Part shown: one piece after another, positions 23,914 through 31,922 of the stretch | How positions within the stretch are numbered: the first letter of the stretch is position 1 | Layout: each line of letters begins with the position of its first letter | Assembly: GCA_030620995.1 (NCBI GenBank) | Contig: JAUXIK010000027.1 | Coordinates: forward strand, 1-32,621 | Reading direction: 5' to 3' | Origin: Candidatus Aegiribacteria sp. | GTDB lineage: Bacteria; Fermentibacterota; Fermentibacteria; Fermentibacterales; JCC-6 | DNA: 32,621 nucleotides | Notes under the pieces: model-generated | The model's database searches: none | What the model saw: the letters and a program-made list of their open reading frames with translations, nothing else | What the model was told of the DNA's origin: nothing | Program-made: the position numbers and the translations under genes

Positions 23914-25641
23914 TTGAGTGTAATTACAGCGCGTACTGCCGGTTTCTGCTGGGGAGTCCGCAGGGCCGTTGATCTGGTTCTTGCTGAACTCAAGAAGGGC
24001 AACAGGCCATATGCGGTATACGGTGAACTTGTGCACAACCCGCAGGTACTGGAGGCTCTGGAGGATAAGGGTGTAGGCATTTGCAGAAATCCTGAGGAAA
24101 TGCGGAAAGGTACACTTTTCCTTAGAACTCATGGAATTACTGTTGAGGAAAAAAAAATGGTTTCCAGCCTTCCCCTGCATCTGAAGGATCTGACATGTCC
24201 ACGGGTCAGCAGAGCTCTGATGATTGCCAGAAAGAAAAGCGAGGAGGGATATGATGTTCTCATCCTTGGGGATCCTGCTCATCAGGAAGTAATATCGATC
24301 CTCTCTTACGGGGGATCCTCAGCCAGGGTCATATCCGGTCCGCTTGACGTGGGAAGTCTGCCGGAACTATCAAAGCCGTTCCTGCTCTCACAGACAACAC
24401 AGAATACCCAAACGTACGAGGAAACAAAGAAAGCGCTTCTGAACAGATTTTCCAATCTCGAATATGCTTATACGATTTGCGAATCAACAGGCGTGAGACA
24501 GGAAGAACTCAGAGATCTGTGCGGTGAAGTGGATTGTGTGGTTGTCGTCGGCGGAAGAAACAGCGCTAATACTGCAAGACTTGCTGAAATCGCCCTCGAG
24601 GAGGGACTTCCAGCGTACATTGTAGAAACGCATGAAGAACTCGATGCGGAATTACTGGCCAGGTATGATGATATTCTTCTAACAGCGGGTGCATCTACTC
24701 CCAGCTGGAGTATTCGAAAAGTTCGGGAGCAACTTCTTGAGATTCAGGGGAACAGGCTGAGATCGGGCAAATTCAGGGAGTTACTTCAGGCTCTGGTTTT
24801 CGGGAATTTTCATATTCTCCCTATTACATTTGCGACGGGAATTGCCAGCTCGATCATTCTTGGTGGAATAGGGTGGTTTAAACCGGTGATTGCCGCTTCT
24901 CTTTTCCTTTTCGCAGTTCATACGGTGACTTCCGTTCTGGAATCCGGATATTCGCGCCCATCCGGTCTGCGGAGACAGGAGTTTATAAGAAAGCATCGAA
25001 TATTTCTTACTATCTGTGCTTTTACCGCATTTGCCGTATCCCTGGGAATTTCTCTGTTTCTGAATCCTGTCTGGCCATGTGTTCTGGGATTAATGCTTGT
25101 TGCATTTCTTTTCTATTCTATTCCGCTTATAAGAAAAACCTACCCGTTCCGAGGATTGAGGGCTGTTCCCGGTTCCAGGGATCTCATGTTCGCCGGAGCC
25201 TGGTCATTCCTGCTTACATTACTCCCCGGATTCATTTCAGCCGGTTCCACAATTAATCCCGGTTCTGTTCTATGGGCAGGCACATTGTTCTTTCTGTTTC
25301 TGGGCAGGTGTCTGTTGGCTGATTTAGTGGATATGCAGGGAGATGCTCTTATGGGAATAGATACCATTCCCATTCATGCGGGAAGAAAAAAGAGCGTCAT
25401 TCTTTTCTGGTGCTGTTTCGTTCTGGCGGCTGTCCTGCCTGCATCCGGCATTGTTATTCGGTATCTGCCTGTTTATGCTTCCGCTTTCGCGGGTGGGCTT
25501 ATTACTCTGGCGGTCGGGTATTTCTATCTTAGAAGAAGTTCTTTTCCATCGGAGTTTTCCAAAAGGATTATTGCAGATGGCAGTCTGCTTATCGCGGGAC
25601 TTGCTCCAATACTTGCATACTGGGCCGGGGAGGTATTATGA
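23914..25641 (+). CDS. ispH: IspH (HMBPP reductase) fused to a UbiA-family membrane prenyltransferase-like domain
   Basis: Residues 1-285 are a complete IspH, the [4Fe-4S] enzyme that makes IPP and DMAPP at the end of the MEP pathway. Cluster cysteines are Cys12 (GFCWGV), Cys95 (LTCPRV) and Cys189 (TICEST). Substrate residues His41 (VHNPQ), His73 (THGI), His123 and Glu125 are present. From about 293 the same frame continues into several membrane helices of UbiA type (ILPITFATGIASSIILGG, FLFYSIPLIRKTYPFRGL). The second Asp motif is retained (DLVDMQGD: Asp470, Asp473, Asp477). The first NDxxDxxxD motif is not seen where expected, where the sequence reads HTVTSVLESGYSRP. The TTG start has AGGGAG 7 nt upstream. 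The gene overlaps the next by 4 nt. The IspH call is firm; prenyltransferase activity is uncertain. Confidence 0.92.
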   Translation: MSVITARTAGFCWGVRRAVDLVLAELKKGNRPYAVYGELVHNPQVLEALEDKGVGICRNPEEMRKGTLFLRTHGITVEEKKMVSSLPLHLKDLTCPRVSRALMIARKKSEEGYDVLILGDPAHQEVISILSYGGSSARVISGPLDVGSLPELSKPFLLSQTTQNTQTYEETKKALLNRFSNLEYAYTICESTGVRQEELRDLCGEVDCVVVVGGRNSANTARLAEIALEEGLPAYIVETHEELDAELLARYDDILLTAGASTPSWSIRKVREQLLEIQGNRLRSGKFRELLQALVFGNFHILPITFATGIASSIILGGIGWFKPVIAASLFLFAVHTVTSVLESGYSRPSGLRRQEFIRKHRIFLTICAFTAFAVSLGISLFLNPVWPCVLGLMLVAFLFYSIPLIRKTYPFRGLRAVPGSRDLMFAGAWSFLLTLLPGFISAGSTINPGSVLWAGTLFFLFLGRCLLADLVDMQGDALMGIDTIPIHAGRKKSVILFWCCFVLAAVLPASGIVIRYLPVYASAFAGGLITLAVGYFYLRRSSFPSEFSKRIIADGSLLIAGLAPILAYWAGEVL

Positions 25642-25979
25642 GGAGAATGCGAGATTCAGGTAAAATGTGTTTCTTCATTTCATTGATGCTGCTGTCTCTG
25701 ATGCTTTTGTCATGTTCAAAAACTGATGTATCTCTGCGCGATCAGGAAACGGTTGGCAGTAGTATTCCGGAATGGCAGCAGCTTATTGTATCCGGCAGTA
25801 TTGTGAATCTGAGAGCAGGGCCGGGAACTGAATATGCCGCTCTTGGACAGGTCGAAAATGGTGACACTCTTCAGATTACGGGAGGACTTGATGACTGGTT
25901 CAGGGTGTATGTTCCAGACCTGTCTCTTTTTGCATGGATATATGGCCCATTGACTTCCGGGGCGGAGCTTCCGCATTGA
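25638..25979 (+). CDS. Small lipoprotein with bacterial SH3 domain
   Basis: This 113-residue protein has a basic start (MRRMRDSGK), a hydrophobic core (FFISLMLLSLMLLS) and a lipobox ending at Cys26 (LLSC), so it should be a lipoprotein. Residues about 50-105 form a bacterial SH3 (SH3b) domain: the SIVNLRAGPGTEYAALGQV hallmark, then ENGDTLQI and WFRVYVPDLSLFAWIYG. Such domains often bind peptidoglycan peptides or other envelope ligands. The ATG overlaps the ispH-ubiA stop codon (ATGA), with a GGGGAGG site upstream. It is followed by purB after 51 nt. Confidence 0.85.
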   Translation: MRRMRDSGKMCFFISLMLLSLMLLSCSKTDVSLRDQETVGSSIPEWQQLIVSGSIVNLRAGPGTEYAALGQVENGDTLQITGGLDDWFRVYVPDLSLFAWIYGPLTSGAELPH

Positions 25980-26030
25980 TAGATCAGATTCGGATTTGTA
26001 TGACTTTTTCATTATCACTGGAGGATCATA

Positions 26031-27338
26031 ATGATTGACAGATATGTAATCCCCGAGATGGAGGATATATGGACTGCTGAATCCAGATATGCAAGATGGT
26101 TGAGAATAGAGATACTCGCCGTTGAGGCAAGGGCAGAAGCCGGGCTGGTTCCAGCTTCAGATCTGAAGAATATCAGAGATAACGCCTCGTTCGATGTAAA
26201 AAGAATCGAAGAGATCGAGGAAGTTGTCAGACATGATGTAATTGCTTTTCTTACAAGTGTATCGGAGAGTCTTGGTTCAGAAGCAAGACATATTCACTAC
26301 GGTATGACTTCCAGCGACATTCTCGACACATGCCTTGCAACACAGCTCAAGGATGCGGGGAAGATGATTCTGGATGAGCTTGACAGTTTCGGCAGTGCTC
26401 TTGCCGGTCTGGTCAGCAGAACAAGGGGGATGCTCTGCATAGGTAGAAGTCACGGAATGTATGCGGAACCGACAACGATGGGTTTGAAGTTCGCTGGGTA
26501 CTACAGCGAGTACCTGAGGTGCCACGATCGATTGATAACTGGTCTTGAATCAGCATGTGTGGGGAAACTGTCCGGAGCAGTAGGAACTTATGCGTATGTG
26601 GATCCATCCGTTGAGGAATATGTCTGCAGCAGACTTGGAATCGGGATTGAAACTGTTTCGACACAGGTTGTTGCAAGAGACAGGCACGCAGATTTCATAT
26701 ATGCGCTTGCTTCCATAGGAAGTCTGCTTGAGAGATTCGGAACGGAGATAAGGCATCTTCAGCGAACCGAAGTTGGTGAAGTTGAGGAGTCCTTCGGGAA
26801 AGGACAGAAAGGTTCCAGCGCCATGCCGCATAAACGTAATCCAATTATCAGTGAGAGGCTCTGCGGGCTTGCCCGCCTGCTCAGGGGCTATCTTATTCCA
26901 TCCCTTGAGAACACTGCTTTATGGCACGAAAGAGATATAAGCCATTCATCCGCTGAACGCTTCATTTTTCCGGATTCCTGCGGGATAACTCTCTATGCGC
27001 TTTCCAGGGCAGTGAAACTTGCATCAAATCTGAGGATATTCCCAGATGCCGTCAGAAGCAATATTGAAAAGGCCGGGGACAGATTCCACTCTCAGACAAT
27101 TCTGCTTGCCCTGATTGATAAAGGTTTTTCAAGAGAAAACGCCTATAAGCTGGTTCAGCGTGTTGCCATGGAGGCCATGGAACAGGGGAAAGGGTTTATA
27201 GATATGGTAAGACAGGACCAGGAATTAAGAGAGATTCTATCCGGTAATGAGATCGCTGAGCGATGTGCCCTTGAGTATCACCTTCGAAATGAGGATAATA
27301 CTCTTGGAAGGCTTGGTCTTTTACCAGAAGATGAATGA
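26031..27338 (+). CDS. purB: Adenylosuccinate lyase
   Basis: PurB acts twice in purine metabolism: it splits SAICAR to AICAR and adenylosuccinate to AMP, releasing fumarate each time. The 435-residue length fits the short bacterial class. Fumarase-superfamily signatures are present: TSSDILDT near residue 94, general acid His141 in GRSHGMYAEPT, and the mobile catalytic loop GSSAMPHKRNP (Ser262/Ser263, residues 261-271). A GGAGG site lies before the ATG. It belongs to the same plus-strand run as purL and purQ, although a GAF protein gene is placed between them. Confidence 0.97.
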   Translation: MIDRYVIPEMEDIWTAESRYARWLRIEILAVEARAEAGLVPASDLKNIRDNASFDVKRIEEIEEVVRHDVIAFLTSVSESLGSEARHIHYGMTSSDILDTCLATQLKDAGKMILDELDSFGSALAGLVSRTRGMLCIGRSHGMYAEPTTMGLKFAGYYSEYLRCHDRLITGLESACVGKLSGAVGTYAYVDPSVEEYVCSRLGIGIETVSTQVVARDRHADFIYALASIGSLLERFGTEIRHLQRTEVGEVEESFGKGQKGSSAMPHKRNPIISERLCGLARLLRGYLIPSLENTALWHERDISHSSAERFIFPDSCGITLYALSRAVKLASNLRIFPDAVRSNIEKAGDRFHSQTILLALIDKGFSRENAYKLVQRVAMEAMEQGKGFIDMVRQDQELREILSGNEIAERCALEYHLRNEDNTLGRLGLLPEDE

Positions 27339-27360
27339 TTGATGCGGAGGGGTGATATAG

Positions 27361-28515
27361 ATGGTGACTGAAATACTAGTGGGGATTCTCGCAGGGGCAT
27401 TATTTGTGTGGTTGATCATGATCGTAAAAATCAAGAAAATGGCAACCGGTAACAAGGAACGAATCAGTATGCTTAAAAATGATATCACTGCTCTTCGCTA
27501 TGACAAGCAGGAAGCTGATGCCAGGCATACGAGGTACGATCTTGAGATAAAGAAACACAGGAATATTGCAATACTGTTTCCTGAACTGGTAAAACAGGTG
27601 CTCGCAGCGAGAACTCCGGATGAACTTGCTAAACTTCTTGCCAGGGCCATGCACAGACTTACCGGATGTGATCGTATTGCGGTGTTTCTGGCCGATGTTC
27701 GGGGAGGTAAACTTGGGCTTGTGCATACTGAGGGACTTGGAAAGATTCTCAAACAGCCTCTCGTGGTCAACGTCGGTGACGGACATGTGGGATTTGCAGC
27801 GGAAACCGGGTTGGTTTTTGAAAAGAAAAATCTTGAGAAAGAAAGCGAACTTACGAAGAAGCGGCTTGAGAGAACAGCGATTCCGAATTTTCTGCCCGAT
27901 CTCGCTGCACCTATGGTGTGTCAGGGTGTACTGTACGGAGTGATATGTCTGGTTGATATTCCGATAGAATCAACACTTCCCAGGGAAAGACTGGTTGCGA
28001 TTGCCGCTGTTGGAGCTGCCGCCTTAGAGGGTATTCGACTTCTTGGCAGGTTTGAATCCGCTGCTGATATGGATCCTGACACAGGTCTTCCGGGTAAGGG
28101 ACGGCTAAAACCGATTCTTACTCAGGAGCTTGAGAGAGTCAGAAGATTTGACAGTCCTCTGGCTGTGGTGGAACTGATAATTGAACGTGGTGCTATTGAT
28201 GACAGATTTCGTGCCAGAGAGTTCATGTCCATTGCCGCCAACCATCTTAAAGCGACTATGCGGAACATTGATGCCGGATTGAGAACCGGTGTTGATAAAA
28301 TCATCCTTCTATTGCCTGGTACAGGTATTGAGGGAATGGAAAATGTTATGCAGCGTCTGCTTGATGATCTTCCAAAACTGGAGAATGATACCGGGGACAG
28401 TTTAGGTAACGTCAGGATTCGATATCTTATAGTTGAATCCGGGAACAGTGATACCGTTGAGGCTGTATTAAGCAGCCTTGAGCAGAAAACATTCATCTCG
28501 TCGATTGGCAAATGA
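27361..28515 (+). CDS. Membrane-anchored GAF protein with degenerate GGDEF-like domain
   Basis: This 384-residue protein has an N-terminal membrane helix (about 4-24), a short coiled coil (about 30-68) and a GAF-like sensor domain (about 72-228: AMHRLTGCDRIAVFLADVRG, GDGHVGFAAETG, APMVCQGVLYGVICLV). The last 145 residues have the layout of a diguanylate cyclase: DPDTGLPGKGRLKPILTQEL resembles the D-x-LTGLxNR start, and RTGVDKIILLLPG (308-320) occupies the signature position. The active-site GGDEF is replaced by GVDKI, so cyclase activity is unlikely. It may bind a nucleotide or act as a partner. GGAGG lies about 10 nt upstream. It sits between purB and purL, spaced 22 and 79 nt. The GAF ligand is unknown. 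Confidence 0.75.
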   Translation: MVTEILVGILAGALFVWLIMIVKIKKMATGNKERISMLKNDITALRYDKQEADARHTRYDLEIKKHRNIAILFPELVKQVLAARTPDELAKLLARAMHRLTGCDRIAVFLADVRGGKLGLVHTEGLGKILKQPLVVNVGDGHVGFAAETGLVFEKKNLEKESELTKKRLERTAIPNFLPDLAAPMVCQGVLYGVICLVDIPIESTLPRERLVAIAAVGAAALEGIRLLGRFESAADMDPDTGLPGKGRLKPILTQELERVRRFDSPLAVVELIIERGAIDDRFRAREFMSIAANHLKATMRNIDAGLRTGVDKIILLLPGTGIEGMENVMQRLLDDLPKLENDTGDSLGNVRIRYLIVESGNSDTVEAVLSSLEQKTFISSIGK

Positions 28516-28594
28516 TCTGGAATTGTCTGTTAACTTACCTTTTTAAGGAACATGCGAATTTCAATATCCCCGAACAGTAAACTGAAAGGCAGTG

Positions 28595-30886
28595 ATGGAT
28601 CTCAGGGATAAGCTTAAGAAGGTTATCAGAGAACGCAATCTTGCAATGACCCTCCCGGAAGCAGAAAAACTGGCCGGTTATGTCGGTCGAATGCCGACAC
28701 CCCTCGAACTCCACCTGTTCGATACGATGTGGAGTGAACACTGTTCCTACAAAAGCTCAAAGCCTGTTCTGAAACAGTTGCCGACACAGGCTTCCAATGT
28801 TGTTGTGGGACCAGGGGAAGATGCCGGAATCGTACGATTCTGTACTTTTGACGGAGTTGACTGGGATCTGGTTGTTGCCCATGAAAGCCACAATCATCCC
28901 TCCCAGGTTCTTCCCGTGGAGGGCGCTGCCACCGGAATAGGCGGGATTGTGCGGGATGTTTACTGTATGGGGGCGAAGGTAACCGGATCACTTGACCTTC
29001 TCCGTTTTGGAGATCCCACCGGTGTTTCCGGTGAGGGAGCAAGGGCAATCTGCCGCGGGGTGGTTGAGGGCATATGGAAATACGGAAATGCGCTTGGTGT
29101 GCCGAATCTTGGCGGCGATACCCGGTTTCATGAAGGTTACGATGATAACTGTCTTGTAAATGTGGTTGCTCTCGGGTTTGTCAGACACGACAGAATTGCG
29201 CACAGCTTCGTTCCGGAGGAAGCTCACACGGAACAGTATGTGCTGATTCTTGCGGGAAAGCCTACGGATGATACAGGGTTCGGAGGAGCCACTTTCGCTT
29301 CAGCTGATCTGGAGGACAAAACGGAGAAGGGTGCTGTGCAGGTTGCTGATCCTTTCCTCAAGAGAGTACTTTCCGAGGCAAACAGGAATGTTCTGGATTT
29401 GCTTTTTGAGAAAGAAATCCCGTTTGGATTCAAAGATCTTGGTGCCGGTGGAATTGCGTGTGTTACCAGTGAGCTTGCAGCTCACGGTGGACTTGGCATT
29501 CATGTGGATCTGGATAAAGTACCCATCTCAATTCAGGGGCTTCCGCCTGAAGTGATTGCCTGCGCTGAAACACAGGAAAGATACGGACTTGCCGTCCCCG
29601 AGAGTATCGCTCAGGAAATTCTTGATATTTACAACATCAGCTTTGAATTACCCCGCCTGTTTCCCGGCGGTGGAGCCTCCATAATAGGCAGTTTCACAAA
29701 AGAACCTGTTTACAGAGTTGTTCACAGAGGTATTGAAGTTGCCGGCGCACCGATAAACTGTATCACCGAGGGAATCGTTTACGAGAGGGAATGGAAACCG
29801 TCTCCGGTTCCTTTGACAGAACCTGACAATCGCCATGTTGATCCTCCTTCCGATCTGAAAAAGATGCTGCTTTCACTTGATGGGGCAAGCAGATCTCCCA
29901 TATGGAGTTATTACGACAGCGAAGTACAGGGGACAACTCATTTCAGACCCGGAGAAGCTGATGCCTGTGTGACTGTTCCGATTAAAGGATGCAAAGCGGG
30001 GCTTGCGGTTTCAGGTGACGGGAATCCCTGGTTCGGTCAGCTTGAACCGTTTCTCGCGGGAGCACATGCTGTCGGTGAAGCTGTCAGAAATGTTGTGGCT
30101 ACAGGCGCTGTTCCGATTGCCGCTACGGACTGCCTGAATTACGGTAATCCGGAGAAACCGGACGTGTTCTGGCAATTCCGCCGGGGAGTTGAAGGAATCG
30201 CTCATGCCTGCAGGAATCTCGGACTGGAAAGCGAGGGCGAACATCCGCTTCCCATAGTATCCGGTAATGTGAGTTTCTACAATCAGTCATCATCGGGCGG
30301 ATCAATTCCACCTTCGCCGATCGTGGCGGTTTTCGGGAGGATAGACGATTTTACCAGAGCAACAGACCTGTCACTGAAAACCCCGGGAAATATCATTATT
30401 CTGGTTGGCCCGAGAGAGGATGAATTTGGCGGGAGTCTTTACTACCGTTCATGTCTCGAACATTCAGGCGGTAAAGTTCCGCTTTTTCGCGGAGAACTCG
30501 AGTACGAGATGGCGCGATTTGTGCTCGATTGTACAGAAGCCGGAATATCACAGTCGGTTCACGATATATCTGAAGGCGGTCTTGCGCTCGCTGCAGTCGA
30601 GATGGCGCTGGCCACAAGAAAGGATGCCAGGAGGGGCGTGATTCTTGATAAAGGTTTCAAAGACCCCGTTTTCCTCTATTCAGAAACTCCCGGATATCTC
30701 ATAGAAATGTCACCTGAGGATTGGGAAGGCATTTCTGCCAAACCGGATTTCGCCTCACCGATTGGAAAGGTTACAGATAACTTCTCGATCTCCTCCAATA
30801 ACTGGAAACTGAATCTTTCAGAAGTACTGGAGGAGTACACTACACTGCTGGACAGGATCATCTGGAGAGAGGAGCTGTCGGAATGA
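28595..30886 (+). CDS. purL: Phosphoribosylformylglycinamidine synthase subunit PurL
   Basis: PurL is the ATP-dependent synthetase subunit that converts FGAR to FGAM in the fourth step of purine synthesis, using ammonia from PurQ. The 763-residue product matches the small PurL class. Active-site His49 lies in LFDTMWSEHCSYKSSK. The glycine-rich segments of the duplicated ATP-binding fold are present (AHESHNHPSQV, PNLGGDTRF, FKDLGAGGIACVTSEL, DISEGGLALAAVEMAL). I chose ATG 28595 over the adjacent GTG 28592 because the AAGG site is then 5 nt away. purQ overlaps by 4 nt. The small PurL usually also needs PurS, and no purS gene is found in this window. Confidence 0.97.
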   Translation: MDLRDKLKKVIRERNLAMTLPEAEKLAGYVGRMPTPLELHLFDTMWSEHCSYKSSKPVLKQLPTQASNVVVGPGEDAGIVRFCTFDGVDWDLVVAHESHNHPSQVLPVEGAATGIGGIVRDVYCMGAKVTGSLDLLRFGDPTGVSGEGARAICRGVVEGIWKYGNALGVPNLGGDTRFHEGYDDNCLVNVVALGFVRHDRIAHSFVPEEAHTEQYVLILAGKPTDDTGFGGATFASADLEDKTEKGAVQVADPFLKRVLSEANRNVLDLLFEKEIPFGFKDLGAGGIACVTSELAAHGGLGIHVDLDKVPISIQGLPPEVIACAETQERYGLAVPESIAQEILDIYNISFELPRLFPGGGASIIGSFTKEPVYRVVHRGIEVAGAPINCITEGIVYEREWKPSPVPLTEPDNRHVDPPSDLKKMLLSLDGASRSPIWSYYDSEVQGTTHFRPGEADACVTVPIKGCKAGLAVSGDGNPWFGQLEPFLAGAHAVGEAVRNVVATGAVPIAATDCLNYGNPEKPDVFWQFRRGVEGIAHACRNLGLESEGEHPLPIVSGNVSFYNQSSSGGSIPPSPIVAVFGRIDDFTRATDLSLKTPGNIIILVGPREDEFGGSLYYRSCLEHSGGKVPLFRGELEYEMARFVLDCTEAGISQSVHDISEGGLALAAVEMALATRKDARRGVILDKGFKDPVFLYSETPGYLIEMSPEDWEGISAKPDFASPIGKVTDNFSISSNNWKLNLSEVLEEYTTLLDRIIWREELSE

Positions 30887-31707
30887 CAAGCAGACCTCTT
30901 GTGGCTGTTCTGCAGTTTCCCGGATCGAACTGTGAGTATGAAACCGCTTCAGTTGTGCGGGAATCGGGAATGGATGCAGCGATATACCGGTGGAACCAGT
31001 GTAAGGAGCTTTCGGACTCAGACCCTGACGCGTTCATTCTTCCAGGCGGATTCTCTTTCCAGGACAGAGTAAGAGCCGGAGCTGTCGCCGCGAAAGAAGA
31101 GATAATGGATCTGGTTTTCAATAAAGCGCAGTCCGGTAAACCGGTTCTCGGCATCTGCAACGGCGCGCAGATACTTGCTGAGAGCGGCCTTGTGCCCGGA
31201 TGGGAAAATGGAAGAATAGAGTCAGCCCTCGCGGCCAACCATATTCACGGCCGCAGCGGTTACCTGAGCCGATGGGTGTTCCTCCGTGTGAAGAAAAGAG
31301 CATTAAGAATCTCGCCTTGGCTCCAAATGATTGGAAGCAATCCCATTCCTGTTCCGATTGCGCACGCTGAGGGCAGGTTCGTTTTCGCAGAAAAGGACAG
31401 TCATCGAGTGAGAGAATGTACGGCGCTTGCATATTGTGATGAAAACGGAACTGAAACCTCTGATTACCCTGTGAATCCCAACGGTTCATTCATGAATCTT
31501 GCGGGAATCATGAATAGGGAAGGCAATGTCCTTGCCATGATGCCTCACCCGGAGAGAGCGTTCTGGATGTGGCAGATTCCGCCGTGGATACCCGGAACCT
31601 GGGGTGACCGCCGAACCTCCATGAACCATGATCCTGCGATGGCCGCCTCGAAAGGTCCCGGAGCGCTGTTCTTCAGAAGCCTTGCGAACCATTTTATGAT
31701 CCCTTGA
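30883..31707 (+). CDS. purQ: Phosphoribosylformylglycinamidine synthase subunit PurQ (glutaminase)
   Basis: PurQ is a class I glutamine amidotransferase that supplies ammonia to PurL. The triad is visible: nucleophile Cys92 in LGICNGAQ, and His222 and Glu224 in MMPHPERAF. The N-terminal VLQFPGSNCEYETASV and LPGGFSFQDRVRAGAVAA are typical. At 274 residues it is about 45 longer than common bacterial PurQ. The extra length is mainly around residues 105-150 and in the tail after the His-Glu pair (GTWGDRRTSMNHDPAM). It overlaps purL by ATGA with a GAGGAG site upstream. It ends the plus-strand run and converges on the RCC1 gene. Confidence 0.95.
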   Translation: MTSRPLVAVLQFPGSNCEYETASVVRESGMDAAIYRWNQCKELSDSDPDAFILPGGFSFQDRVRAGAVAAKEEIMDLVFNKAQSGKPVLGICNGAQILAESGLVPGWENGRIESALAANHIHGRSGYLSRWVFLRVKKRALRISPWLQMIGSNPIPVPIAHAEGRFVFAEKDSHRVRECTALAYCDENGTETSDYPVNPNGSFMNLAGIMNREGNVLAMMPHPERAFWMWQIPPWIPGTWGDRRTSMNHDPAMAASKGPGALFFRSLANHFMIP

Positions 31708-31922
31708 CGATATCATTTTTGGAACACAATTATCAGATAATGCTGATACAGCTCTGTTCGGAAAACCCAGATCGATCTATAGCTTTACCCCCTTGACCTT
31801 TAGATAGACTCTGAAGGGATACTGCTGGTTCTTACTGTTGAATGGAAGGGACTTGGTAGCCCGTTATCAGCTCAAGTTCGGCCTCGCAGCCGTTCCTTAC
31901 AAGCCTTTACGATACAGCAGAA
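31708..31922. other. Intergenic gap between converging genes
   Basis: These 215 bases lie between the 3' ends of purQ and the RCC1-type gene. A short inverted repeat, TATCAG and CTGATA (31731-31748, 6-nt loop), is present without a T-run. I see no tRNA, no good promoter and no credible open frame. The gap probably holds termination signals for both strands, but none is convincing. Confidence 0.5.

Noticed and set aside
31731..31748. Hairpin after purQ as an intrinsic terminator
   Set aside because: The stem is only 6 bp, AT-rich and not followed by a T-run.
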